Assembly (NCBI GenBank): GCA_030427585.1
Contig: JAUIBW010000001.1
Location: forward strand, 287,046-351,045
Direction: 5' to 3'
Length of the DNA: 64,000 nt
Source: Bacteroidia bacterium
Lineage (GTDB): Bacteria > Bacteroidota > Bacteroidia > Flavobacteriales > Flavobacteriaceae
In this document: positions 19,781 through 27,393 of the stretch, piece after piece
How the letters are laid out: every line of letters starts with the position of its first letter
How positions within the stretch are numbered: position 1 is the first letter of the stretch
Notes under the pieces: model-generated
Seen by the model: only the letters and a program-made list of their open reading frames with translations
The model's database searches: none
What the model was told of the DNA's origin: nothing
Program-made: the position numbers and the translations under genes

Positions 19781-19818
19781 AATAGCTTGAAAATAAATTT
19801 TCAAGCTATTTTTTTTCC
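19781..19818 (+). terminator. Terminator after the DUF2911 gene
   Basis: AATAGCTTGAAAA and TTTTCAAGCTATT are perfect reverse complements around TAAA, with flanking A and T runs; it can act in both directions and separates the gene from the small-ORF array on the minus strand. Confidence 0.88.
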
Positions 19819-19868
19819 TCAACTTTTATATTTTTTCTTATCTCGAACAGAGATAATAAGTTCTCATG

Positions 19869-19967
19869 TTATCTGTGAATAGCATGACCAGATGCCCCAG
19901 GTAACTCTTTTAGAAAATCCATTACAATTCTAAAAGTTAATCTAAATTTTGTGTAAAATAGCCCCAT
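19869..19967 (-). CDS. 32-residue peptide, paralogue A of a three-member family
   Basis: A 32-codon minus-strand ORF (ATG at 19967, TAA at 19869). It aligns without gaps to two further ORFs of exactly the same length at 20243-20341 and 21155-21253. Ten positions are invariant in all three: M1, F4, Y5, F8, F18, L22, P23, A25, A29 and R32. This copy has KELPGAS at 20-26 and ends AIHR. Codons for shared residues differ synonymously (TTA/CTA/CTG for Leu 22, CCT/CCA for Pro 23), as expected of real coding sequence. The peptide is cationic, with aromatic residues at the front; it has no transmembrane helix, signal peptide or Cys in this copy. I do not recognise the family. Confidence 0.72.
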   Translation of the reverse strand: MGLFYTKFRLTFRIVMDFLKELPGASGHAIHR

Positions 19968-20000
19968 ATGTTACGTTTAAAAATTAATGTAATTCTTATT

Positions 20001-20031
20001 CAAATATAATACCGATATAACTCGATATCAA
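20001..20031 (-). promoter_or_regulatory. Predicted promoter of small ORF A
   Basis: On the minus strand TTG (20031-20029) is separated by 20 bases from TATATTTG (20008-20001), fitting TTG / TAnnTTTG. The -7 box ends 34 bases before the ATG at 19967, a short leader. Confidence 0.55.
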
Positions 20032-20142
20032 TAAATTTATATATATTTTAGATATAAATCAAGATTTTATCGATAATAAGCATTAAAACCTTAGTTCTAA
20101 TAAGCTCTCCTCTAATGCTTTGTTATTTTATACAAGGATAAT

Positions 20143-20156
20143 GGGGTAATTTCCCC
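20143..20156. promoter_or_regulatory. GGGG-N6-CCCC palindrome, copy A
   Basis: GGGG (20143-20146), TAATTT, CCCC (20153-20156), standing out in very AT-rich DNA. It is 176 bp upstream of small ORF A's start and about 135 bp upstream of its predicted -7 box. Two further copies sit at nearly the same distance from ORFs C and B. A protein-binding site is the simplest reading. Confidence 0.55.
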
Positions 20157-20242
20157 AATTCCTTAACATAAATTTTTCAAAAATTTATTCTTTTTCGTTT
20201 CATTTAGTTTTTTAAATTGCCCCTCAACAATTTCAAAAACTC

Positions 20243-20341
20243 TTATCTATGGATTGCATTACTGCAAGCTGATGGCAGTTGCCTTAAAAAGGTTTTTAAA
20301 GCTTTTATATCAACAAAAAAAATACCGTAAAATAGCTTCAT
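20243..20341 (-). CDS. 32-residue peptide, paralogue C (middle copy)
   Basis: A 32-codon minus-strand ORF, ATG at 20341 and TAA at 20243. It has the family's F4-Y5, F8, F18 and a variant core RQLPSAC at 20-26, followed by A29 and the ending AIHR as in copy A. It shares 14 of 32 positions with A and 13 with B, so it is the more diverged member; a Cys replaces Ser at 26. The leader just before its ATG (CAATTTTAAATCA) matches that of copy B almost exactly, and a TATCTTTG -7 box lies 26 bases upstream. Function unknown: a signalling peptide, antimicrobial, regulator or leader peptide are all open. Confidence 0.7.
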   Translation of the reverse strand: MKLFYGIFFVDIKALKTFLRQLPSACSNAIHR

Positions 20342-20366
20342 AATCTTTTGATTTAAAATTGTTATA

Positions 20367-20395
20367 CAAAGATAATACCTATCCCATTTGACCAA
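20367..20395 (-). promoter_or_regulatory. Predicted promoter of small ORF C
   Basis: Minus-strand TTG (20395-20393), 18-base spacer, TATCTTTG (20374-20367). The -7 box ends 26 bases before the ATG at 20341, similar to the spacing for copies A and B. Confidence 0.55.
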
Positions 20396-20519
20396 TAGAA
20401 ATTAACATTCATAAAACAAAATTTTAGACGTAACACACCTTAAACCGCTATAATATCAAAAAAAAGTTTTCATATGTTAATTTTTGAGGTTTTTTCCTAC
20501 GTTTGAAAGTTGTATTTTA

Positions 20520-20533
20520 GGGGTTTTCTCCCC
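20520..20533. promoter_or_regulatory. GGGG-N6-CCCC palindrome, copy C
   Basis: GGGG (20520-20523), TTTTCT, CCCC (20530-20533), 179 bp upstream of small ORF C. On the minus strand the three copies read GGGGA then variable A/T-rich bases then CCCC, suggesting some constraint on the spacer as well as the arms. Confidence 0.55.
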
Positions 20534-21154
20534 TTTTTTTCTTTAAATCTATTCTGTTAAGCTTTGTCAAATATACTAAATAACGAAAAAGCATAATCAT
20601 ACTTATATTCTATTATAAAAATACTATTTTTTCGACCCTAGCTATAAATAAAAAAAAGCATATACTTTATTTAGCATACCCTTTTTTTTATTTTAATTAA
20701 GTATCATAATCACGAGAAATTAAAGAATGTAATAAAGTTTATTGATTAAAATAATTGAGGTACTTATGTGTAAAAAAACTATAATTAAGTTTGATCACTA
20801 GATATAACAAAGAACTTCTGATAAGTACTAATTTTATTAGACATGTGAAGTATTCTTTTTTGGCTTAGATTAAAAAGTAAGCTTTTAAAAGGAGTATTTA
20901 TTTCAAAAACAAATATAGTTCTTTTCTTACACAAGATATCATCTTTTTCTTACTGAACTCCTTTAAACTTTTTGGTTTTAAGCGAAAAGTTTAAAGGAGT
21001 TCTCTTATAAAAAAATAAAATAATCAATGATAATAAATCTGTACATTCTGCATTATCATTTATTGATTACATAACGAATGACCTATGTATTTATATTAGA
21101 CGAAAGGTGAATTTCGCATTCAATATTAATAGGTTATATATTTTATATGGATAT
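20534..21154. other. Non-coding stretch between small-ORF units C and B
   Basis: About 620 AT-rich bases with no ORF that I can support. The only structured element is the 18-bp inverted repeat at 20955-21002. No fourth small ORF or fourth GGGG-N6-CCCC was found here, which leaves this interval as the widest spacing in the array. Confidence 0.5.
20955..21002. repeat. 18-bp perfect inverted repeat (long hairpin)
   Basis: GAACTCCTTTAAACTTTT (20955-20972) and AAAAGTTTAAAGGAGTTC (20985-21002) pair perfectly around a 12-base loop. It lies 153 bp downstream of the stop of small ORF B. Neither side has a T-run, so it is not a classical terminator; it may mark the 3' end of a stable transcript. Confidence 0.6.
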
Positions 21155-21253
21155 TTATCTACGCATAGCATATAAAGATGCCCCTGGTAGCTCTTTTACA
21201 AAACTGATAAGAGTTTTAAAAATTCCCCCGAATGTAGTGTAAAAATTTTTCAT
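21155..21253 (-). CDS. 32-residue peptide, paralogue B (closest to queE)
   Basis: A 32-codon minus-strand ORF, ATG at 21253 and TAA at 21155. It shares 16 of 32 residues with copy A, including FYT at 4-6 and the uninterrupted FxKELPGAS at 18-26, and ends in RR. The Gly-Gly at 9-10 is unique to this copy. The predicted -7 equivalent is TAAATTTA (21287-21280), one base from consensus. The palindrome GGGGAATTATCCCC lies 172 bp upstream. Its transcription direction matches queE, whose stop is 274 bp upstream, but the intervening elements suggest an independent unit. Confidence 0.72.
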   Translation of the reverse strand: MKNFYTTFGGIFKTLISFVKELPGASLYAMRR

Positions 21254-21424
21254 AAGAAACTGATTTTAAATTGTTCATATAAATTTAAACACTACCAAAA
21301 CAAGTAGTAAAACAAAAATGATAATTTCGATATAAATACTTAAAGAACTGGTTAAAAAGTACATAAAATATTGAAAAACCATAAGTAATGTAATCTTTTT
21401 CCTTCAAAACAAAAAATAAAATAT

Positions 21425-21438
21425 GGGGAATTATCCCC
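21425..21438. promoter_or_regulatory. GGGG-N6-CCCC palindrome, copy B
   Basis: GGGG (21425-21428), AATTAT, CCCC (21435-21438), 172 bp upstream of small ORF B and 89 bp downstream of the queE stop. Unit length from palindrome to ORF stop is 284 bp, against 288 for A and 291 for C. Confidence 0.55.
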
Positions 21439-21526
21439 GAAATTATGGAAAAACCACAATAAGATAACGATTAAGTACTTGTACTTTTACCTAAAACCTC
21501 CTAATAATCAAATTGATAGGTTTTTT

Positions 21527-22156
21527 TTAAGGGATATTTAAGTATTTATGAGTTTGAAGAGAAACTTTCCATTTTGGATTTTTCATAACATAATCTACAA
21601 TCAGAGGAATGATTTTTTCACGAACACTCCATTCGGGCTGAAGGTACAATACACAATTATCAGAAACCTTGTTTGCTTGCCTCTCGGCAAATTCAAAATC
21701 ACTTTTGTTATAAACGATACATTTTAATTCATCTGCCTCTTTATAAACTTCTTCTTTTGGAAGTTTTACTTTTTTGGGAGAAAGACAAATCCAGTCCCAC
21801 TCCCCAGTTAGAGGATAAGCTCCAGACGTTTCAATATGAGTTTTAGCTCCTTTACTCCTAAGACCTTGAGTTAACAAGGTCATATCCCAGGTTAGAGGCT
21901 CCCCTCCTGTTACCACAATTACATCACTATATTTTAGTGCATTTTCTACGATAACATTAGTATCTGTTGGAGGGTGTAAATCTGCGTTCCAACTCTCCTT
22001 CACATCACACCAATGACACCCAACATCACAACCACCAATCCTAACAAAATATGCCGCTGTTCCTTTGTGATACCCCTCTCCCTGAATAGTATAAAACTCT
22101 TCCATCAAGGGAAGCATCTTACCATCATTCACCAATTTCTGTATACTCTTTTGCAT
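21527..22156 (-). CDS. queE: 7-carboxy-7-deazaguanine synthase
   Basis: A 209-residue radical SAM enzyme that contracts the ring of 6-carboxytetrahydropterin to 7-carboxy-7-deazaguanine in queuosine biosynthesis. The iron-sulphur motif GGCDVGCHWCDVKESW (CxxxCxxC) follows EEFYTIQGEGYHKG, and VVTGGEPLTWD is the SAM-contacting segment; SPKKVKLP is also conserved. Length is normal. The minus-strand TACATTTG box at 22171-22164 lies only 7 bases before the ATG, so the mRNA could be almost leaderless. No other queuosine gene is nearby. Confidence 0.94.
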   Translation of the reverse strand: MQKSIQKLVNDGKMLPLMEEFYTIQGEGYHKGTAAYFVRIGGCDVGCHWCDVKESWNADLHPPTDTNVIVENALKYSDVIVVTGGEPLTWDMTLLTQGLRSKGAKTHIETSGAYPLTGEWDWICLSPKKVKLPKEEVYKEADELKCIVYNKSDFEFAERQANKVSDNCVLYLQPEWSVREKIIPLIVDYVMKNPKWKVSLQTHKYLNIP

Positions 22157-22285
22157 AAGGTTGCAAATGTAAATAATATTAAATTACGATTTCAGAATAA
22201 ATACATCTAAAAAACTCTACTAATCAAATTATAAGACACAAACAAAAAATGGCTTAATCCACTATATAGAACATAATACATACCC

Positions 22286-22726
22286 CTATTCAGATTTAAC
22301 AGCGATACATTCTATTTCGATCTTAGCACCAACAGCCAATCCTTTGGCAGCAAAGGTTGTACGTGCTGGTTTTTGAGGGAAGTAAGTTTTATACACTTCG
22401 TTAAAAGCAGAAAAATCTTCTATATCAGCTAAAATCACGGTACATTTTACTACATCTTCCATATCCATACCATGATGTTGTAAAACTGCTTTTATATTTT
22501 CCAAAGTTTGTTTTGTTTCGGGTTGTATTCCTCCTGGTACCAGTTTTCTCACATCATGGTCCATTCCTACCTGGCCAGATAGAAAAAATAGGTTTCCTAC
22601 TTGTACGGCATCAGAAAAAGGAGCAGTTGATTTTTTAGGCTCATGAGTTTTATGGAAAATCACTGTATCTGTAGTACAACTTATAAAAAAAGTGAAGAAG
22701 CAAAGTATTAATGTTATTTTTTTCAT
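22286..22726 (-). CDS. RidA family protein with a lipoprotein signal
   Basis: A 146-residue protein. Residues 1-17 form a lipoprotein signal (MKKITLILCFFTFFISC), so unlike most RidA enzymes it is probably exported and lipid-anchored. The rest is a complete RidA/YjgF domain: PFSDAVQVGNLFFLSGQVGMD, ETKQTLENIKAVLQHHGM and PARTTFAAKGLAVGAKIEIE, with the substrate-carboxylate Arg in ARTTF. Cytosolic members hydrolyse reactive enamines; the substrate of an envelope version is unknown. It is convergent with nothing and lies just upstream of queE on the same strand. Confidence 0.9.
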   Translation of the reverse strand: MKKITLILCFFTFFISCTTDTVIFHKTHEPKKSTAPFSDAVQVGNLFFLSGQVGMDHDVRKLVPGGIQPETKQTLENIKAVLQHHGMDMEDVVKCTVILADIEDFSAFNEVYKTYFPQKPARTTFAAKGLAVGAKIEIECIAVKSE

Positions 22727-22838
22727 GGATTCTGAATAATAAAAATTAGTATTGTGATCTACTTTAATATTAAAAGTAACTTATAATTTCTATAGAAAAG
22801 TTAAGATTCCTATTTTTATGCAAAATTATATTTAAATT

Positions 22839-24374
22839 ATGAGTGATAATCAGGCATTTCTTGAACATATTAATGAAGGCTATAAAACCAAAGGTGATTT
22901 CCTAACTATGGGAGCTGCTATGTATAATGGTGAAACAGTAACCGATGCTCATGTAAAAATCCCTTTAAAGACATTAAATCGCCATGGGTTAATCGCTGGT
23001 GCTACGGGTACAGGTAAAACCAAGACTCTACAAGTACTAGCAGAGAATCTAAGTGATCAGGGAATACCCGTACTCTTAATGGATATTAAAGGGGATCTTA
23101 GTGGGATTGCTGCTGCCAGTCCTGGTCATCCCAAAATTGATGAGCGCCATGAAAAAATAGGCATCCCATTCGAAGCCAAAGATTTTCCTGTAGAAATTTT
23201 ATCTCTCTCTGATCAGGATGGTGTTCGGCTAAGAGCTACAGTAAGTGAGTTTGGACCAGTTCTACTATCCAGAATTCTTGATGTTACTACAACTCAAGCT
23301 GGAATTATCTCTATCATATTTAAATATTGTGATGATAACAAATTACCATTATTAGACTTAAAAGATCTAAAAAAAGTCTTACAATACGCTACTCAAGAAG
23401 GTAAAAAGGAATTAGAAAAGGATTACGGACGTATTTCTACAGCATCTACAGGGTCAATTTTACGTAAAATCGTCGAATTAGAACAACAGGGAGCAGAGCT
23501 ATTTTTTGGTGAAAAATCTTTCGAAGTTCAGGATTTATGCAGAATTGATGAAAATGGAAGAGGTATCATCAATATCATTAGGTTAACAGATATACAAGAT
23601 AAGCCAAAGTTGTTTTCTACATTTATGCTTAGTCTTCTCGCCGAAATATATGGCACTTTCCCAGAACAAGGGGATAGCGGAAGACCAGAATTAGTGATCT
23701 TTCTTGATGAGGCCCATCTTATTTTTAAAGAAGCTTCTAATGCCCTTATGGGTCAGATCGAGAGTATTGTAAAACTAATACGGTCCAAAGGTGTTGGTCT
23801 TTACTTTGTAACTCAAAATCCAACCGATGTTCCTGATGGGGTTTTAAGTCAATTAGGGCTCAAAGTTCAGCATGCCCTTAGAGCATTTACTGCCAAGGAT
23901 AGAAAAGCGATTAAACTTACGGCAGAGAATTATCCAATTTCAGAATATTATGATACTAAAGAAATACTTACTTCTTTGGGAATTGGTGAAGCCCTGATAT
24001 CTGCCCTTGATGAAAAAGGGCGCCCCACTCCATTAGCAGCTACTATGCTACGTGCGCCTATGAGCCGAATGGATATCCTAAGTGAAAGTGAATTAAAAGC
24101 TTTACTTAAAAAATCAAAACTCATCCCCAAGTATAATGAAGAAATAGATAGAGAAAGTGCTTATGAGCTTTTAAACGAAAAAATTGAGAAAGCAGAAGCA
24201 GAAGAAGCTAAAGCAGCAGCCAAAAAGGAAAGAGAAAAACTAAATAGAGGCTCATCTAGTTCTCGATCAAAAAGTAGAAGAGCTAGTGCTACAGAAAAAG
24301 CAGTGATAAAAGTACTTACCAGTGCCACTTTTATTCGAGGAGCTTTAGGAGTACTTAATAAGTTATTGAAATAA
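22839..24374 (+). CDS. HerA-like ATPase, DUF853 family
   Basis: A 511-residue P-loop ATPase. Walker A is GATGTGKT at residues 54-61 and Walker B is ELVIFLDEAHLIF, with the sensor-like LYFVTQNPTDVPDGVLSQLG following. This is the DUF853/YjgR branch of HerA-type ATPases. A Lys/Glu/Ala-rich coiled segment and a Ser/Arg patch (about 440-485) precede a short conserved tail. DNA translocation or repair is inferred from the superfamily; no nuclease such as NurA lies nearby. It is the first gene of a plus-strand run continuing to 26200. Confidence 0.9.
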   Translation: MSDNQAFLEHINEGYKTKGDFLTMGAAMYNGETVTDAHVKIPLKTLNRHGLIAGATGTGKTKTLQVLAENLSDQGIPVLLMDIKGDLSGIAAASPGHPKIDERHEKIGIPFEAKDFPVEILSLSDQDGVRLRATVSEFGPVLLSRILDVTTTQAGIISIIFKYCDDNKLPLLDLKDLKKVLQYATQEGKKELEKDYGRISTASTGSILRKIVELEQQGAELFFGEKSFEVQDLCRIDENGRGIINIIRLTDIQDKPKLFSTFMLSLLAEIYGTFPEQGDSGRPELVIFLDEAHLIFKEASNALMGQIESIVKLIRSKGVGLYFVTQNPTDVPDGVLSQLGLKVQHALRAFTAKDRKAIKLTAENYPISEYYDTKEILTSLGIGEALISALDEKGRPTPLAATMLRAPMSRMDILSESELKALLKKSKLIPKYNEEIDRESAYELLNEKIEKAEAEEAKAAAKKEREKLNRGSSSSRSKSRRASATEKAVIKVLTSATFIRGALGVLNKLLK

Positions 24375-24414
24375 TTTACGTTTATAATTTAACAAATCAC
24401 TAAATCATCTAGTT

Positions 24415-24984
24415 ATGGCAAAGAGAATGTTAAAAATTCTTCTTATTTCACTATTAATGAATAGCTGTCAAAAAGAACAAAAACAAGATCCATTTGAGAT
24501 TACCAATAATAGAATAGGACTATTAACCAATCAAATACAAATCAAAGAATTAGATTCTATCTATGCTAATGATTCTATTGCAAAAAGAACTGCTGGAGAT
24601 CAATTTCTTAATAATGTAAATGAAATAGAAATTTATGAAAAAGGAGGAGCAAAACTATTAGTTTTAGAAGCCCATAAAGAATCAGACCCATTGTCTACTA
24701 TAGAAAATATTCAAATTGTAGATCCAAGATATAAAACTGCTTCGGGTTTATCTTCTAATGGTATCTTTAAAGATATCAAAGATCATTACAATATTTCAAA
24801 AATTAATAACACATTAAGTACAGCAGTAATATTTGTAGATAGTATTCAGGCATATTTTACCATCGATAAAAAAGAGTTATCTAAAAAGTTTCAATCTACT
24901 ACAGATATAGAAATAACAGCTACAGATATACCAGATTCTGCAAAAATCAAACATTTTTGGATAAACTGGGATACAGCAAATTAA
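24415..24984 (+). CDS. Lipoprotein, unknown
   Basis: A 189-residue protein with a short lipoprotein signal (ILLISLLMNSC, Cys at about 18) followed by a soluble domain containing LLVLEAHKESDPLSTIENIQIVD-type beta strands and a DSAKIKHFWINWD tail. I do not recognise a family. The gene ends 11 bp before the cupin gene, suggesting an operon with the cupin and the alpha/beta hydrolase. Confidence 0.7.
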   Translation: MAKRMLKILLISLLMNSCQKEQKQDPFEITNNRIGLLTNQIQIKELDSIYANDSIAKRTAGDQFLNNVNEIEIYEKGGAKLLVLEAHKESDPLSTIENIQIVDPRYKTASGLSSNGIFKDIKDHYNISKINNTLSTAVIFVDSIQAYFTIDKKELSKKFQSTTDIEITATDIPDSAKIKHFWINWDTAN

Positions 24985-24995
24985 AAAACAAAAAA

Positions 24996-25364
24996 ATGAG
25001 TAAAAAATATCAGATCCAAAAATCCCCTTTTATTGTTCCTACTACCGATGGAAAATTAATAGAAGAACATTTTGGTATGGCAACTGATCAAAATTCTCAA
25101 ATTAGTATCGCACATATGATTGCTCCACCTTATTGGAGTGAGCCTTTTCAAACTCCAGAGTTTGATGAATACACCTATATTATTAGAGGTAAAAAACAGT
25201 TTATCATTGATGGAGAAAAAATAATATTAGAATCGGGACAATCTATCAAAATTAAAAAAAACACAAGAATTCAATATGCTAATCCTTTTGATTCAGCATG
25301 TGAGTATCTTGCCATTTGCCTTCCTGCCTTTACTCCAGAGGCAGTACATCGTGAAGATGAATGA
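24996..25364 (+). CDS. Cupin domain protein
   Basis: A 122-residue single cupin. I use the ATG at 24996 because the longer frame from 24957 would overlap the upstream lipoprotein and adds a non-cupin stretch. Cupin strands include WSEPFQTPEFDEYTYIIRGK, with the motif-1 acidic residue but no clear HxH metal pair, then GEKIILESGQSIKIKKNTRIQY. Substrate unknown; a non-metal sugar or regulatory cupin is possible. Its stop overlaps the next gene by ATGA at 25361-25364. Confidence 0.78.
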   Translation: MSKKYQIQKSPFIVPTTDGKLIEEHFGMATDQNSQISIAHMIAPPYWSEPFQTPEFDEYTYIIRGKKQFIIDGEKIILESGQSIKIKKNTRIQYANPFDSACEYLAICLPAFTPEAVHREDE

Positions 25365-26200
25365 AAGAAAAATATAAAAAATACTTGCCTCTTATTATTG
25401 GAAAATACATCCAATTTCTTTTCTTTTTTAATTCAAAAAAGGCAATTAACAAAGCATACACCTTATTCTGTACCCCAAGAAAAGGTAAAATATTGCCTGA
25501 ACAAGAAGATTTTCTCGAAGAAGCAGAAGATGAAACAATTCTTATTGATACTATCTATATCCAAACCTATAGATGGTCTAGCATGGGAGAAACCATTTTA
25601 TTAATTCATGGATGGGAAAGTAATACACATCGATGGAAAGTGCTCATACAAAAATTGCATGAAAAAGGGTATAATGTAATTGCTTTTGATGCACCCGCAC
25701 ATGGTAATTCTACAGGAAAAATATTAAACGTCCCTTTATACACCAAATGCCTTCAAAAAATCGTTGAACTCTATCGTCCTAATCATATGATTGGTCATTC
25801 TGTTGGTGGTATGGCAACTATATTTCATCAATATACCTATCAAAATAAAGAAATAGAAAAACTAATTGTATTAGCCCCCCCTTCAGAACTTTCCAGAATC
25901 ATGAAAGGATATCAGGAAATATTAAAACTATCTCCTAAATTTATGAAGGCATTAAATCATTATTTTAAAGAAAAACATGGCTACTACTTTGATGAATTTT
26001 CTATGGCTAATTTTGCTAAAAACTTAGTAGTTAAAGGGCTTTTAATTCATGATAAAAATGATGATATCGCTCCTTATAGTGAAGCCGAAGGTATTAGCAA
26101 AAATTGGAACAATGCCCAGTTTATAACTACAGAAAATTATGGACACTCTCTATTTTTTGATGAAGTTGACAATATGATTATTGATTTTTTGAAAGCATAA
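25361..26200 (+). CDS. Alpha/beta hydrolase
   Basis: A 279-residue serine hydrolase. The oxyanion loop is LLIHGWESNTHRW (about residues 80-92), the nucleophile elbow MIGHSVGG places the catalytic Ser at 147, and a late DKNDDIAP and ENYGHSLFFDE supply the Asp and His. The catalytic triad therefore looks complete. The N-terminal 35 residues are hydrophobic and could associate with the membrane. Substrate unknown. Translation is probably coupled to the cupin gene through the four-base overlap. Confidence 0.88.
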   Translation: MKEKYKKYLPLIIGKYIQFLFFFNSKKAINKAYTLFCTPRKGKILPEQEDFLEEAEDETILIDTIYIQTYRWSSMGETILLIHGWESNTHRWKVLIQKLHEKGYNVIAFDAPAHGNSTGKILNVPLYTKCLQKIVELYRPNHMIGHSVGGMATIFHQYTYQNKEIEKLIVLAPPSELSRIMKGYQEILKLSPKFMKALNHYFKEKHGYYFDEFSMANFAKNLVVKGLLIHDKNDDIAPYSEAEGISKNWNNAQFITTENYGHSLFFDEVDNMIIDFLKA

Positions 26201-26303
26201 GTTTTAAACAAATCCTAATATTGCCTTTCTTTGAAAAAAAAGCAACTCCCTCATTCAAAAGGTCCATTTACTCATTATTGTTTTCGTAAAATTAGCTTTC
26301 GAC

Positions 26304-26324
26304 ATAGATTTACGATAAATCTAT
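26304..26324. promoter_or_regulatory. Perfect 9-bp inverted repeat next to a start codon
   Basis: ATAGATTTA and TAAATCTAT flank CGA, ending three bases before the ATG at 26328. A hairpin here could mask the start codon, or the site could be an operator. No second copy was found nearby. Confidence 0.4.
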
Positions 26325-26327
26325 ATC

Positions 26328-27341
26328 ATGAAAAATCTAATTTACATCTTCTTAGTATTCTCTAGTTTATCCGCTTTTGCTCAAATTAAAGGAAACGCAA
26401 CAATTATTTCTAGGCAAAATATAATAGCTCCCACAGAATTAGCAAATGCTGATATTTATGGAAATCAAATACAACAATTTAGGCAAAAGGATTTAACGCC
26501 TAATCCTGTGATAACAATTGATGCTAAAGTATTAAACAATATTGTTGCCGATTCGTATACTGCAATTTTTAATATCGTACAAATTGGAAAAACATCCCAA
26601 GAAACTAATACGCTAATGAATGAGAGAGTAGAAAAAGTAAAAGATGAATTGCGAACCAAAGGTATTTTAGAGGGAGATATTATTATCGATGTCATTTCAT
26701 TTGTTCCTGTATATGAAACTGTAGTAGAAAAAAAAATATTCAGCAAAAAATACAATGAAGTTCCTAAAGGTTTTGAATTACAACAAAACATCCATGTAAA
26801 ATTTACTAATGTAAATCAATTTGAGAAAATACTTTCTACCTGTGCAAATAACGAAATTTATAATCTTGTAAAAGTAGACTATTTTATAAACGACATACAA
26901 ACTGTATACAAACAACTACGTACAGAGATACTGAAAATTCTTAAAGAAAAACAACAATTCTATACCGATTTGGGTTTTGACTTAACGTCATATCACCCAA
27001 CAATAGCAGATACAAAATATTGTCATTTTCCAAAAGAATTTTATAAAAGTTACCAAGCTTTTCATAGCACTTCTTTAGATACATTTAATAAGAAGCAAGG
27101 GATTATAACTGCAAAAAAACAAACCACATATTATTATGATCCTATCTCTTATAAAGATTATGATATGGTTATAAATAGCTCAATAGTTGAACCCATTGTG
27201 CAAATAGGTATGGAAATAAAACTACAGTATACACCTAAATCAAAGGAGCAAAAACCAATTGAAAAAGAAGTTACAAACTCAAAATATTTCTTAATCTCAC
27301 CAGATGGGAAGGTTGACATCAAAGAATTAAAATTGAATTAA
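26328..27341 (+). CDS. SIMPL domain secreted protein
   Basis: A 337-residue protein with a signal peptide ([19 protein letters not shown]) and a SIMPL/DUF541-type domain: [35 protein letters not shown], and [10 protein letters not shown], with a second part containing [13 protein letters not shown] proteins form large periplasmic assemblies in some bacteria, but their function is unsettled. The C-terminal third is less conserved. A tight inverted repeat lies directly before its ATG. Confidence 0.75.
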   Translation: MKNLIYIFLVFSSLSAFAQIKGNATIISRQNIIAPTELANADIYGNQIQQFRQKDLTPNPVITIDAKVLNNIVADSYTAIFNIVQIGKTSQETNTLMNERVEKVKDELRTKGILEGDIIIDVISFVPVYETVVEKKIFSKKYNEVPKGFELQQNIHVKFTNVNQFEKILSTCANNEIYNLVKVDYFINDIQTVYKQLRTEILKILKEKQQFYTDLGFDLTSYHPTIADTKYCHFPKEFYKSYQAFHSTSLDTFNKKQGIITAKKQTTYYYDPISYKDYDMVINSSIVEPIVQIGMEIKLQYTPKSKEQKPIEKEVTNSKYFLISPDGKVDIKELKLN

Positions 27342-27393
27342 TACCATTTATCATTTTGTTATAACCATTATCTTTGCGTACTATTTTTATTGT

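Noticed and set aside
19869..21253. Small ORFs as type I toxins
   Set aside because: Type I toxins usually have a continuous transmembrane helix; these have charged and polar residues throughout and a conserved Pro.
20143..21438. GGGG-N6-CCCC elements as transcription terminators
   Set aside because: A 4-bp stem is too short, and only one of the three has a T-run. Their fixed distance to the ORFs suits a regulatory site better.
24957..24995. Upstream start for the cupin gene
   Set aside because: It overlaps the end of the lipoprotein gene and adds residues outside the cupin fold.
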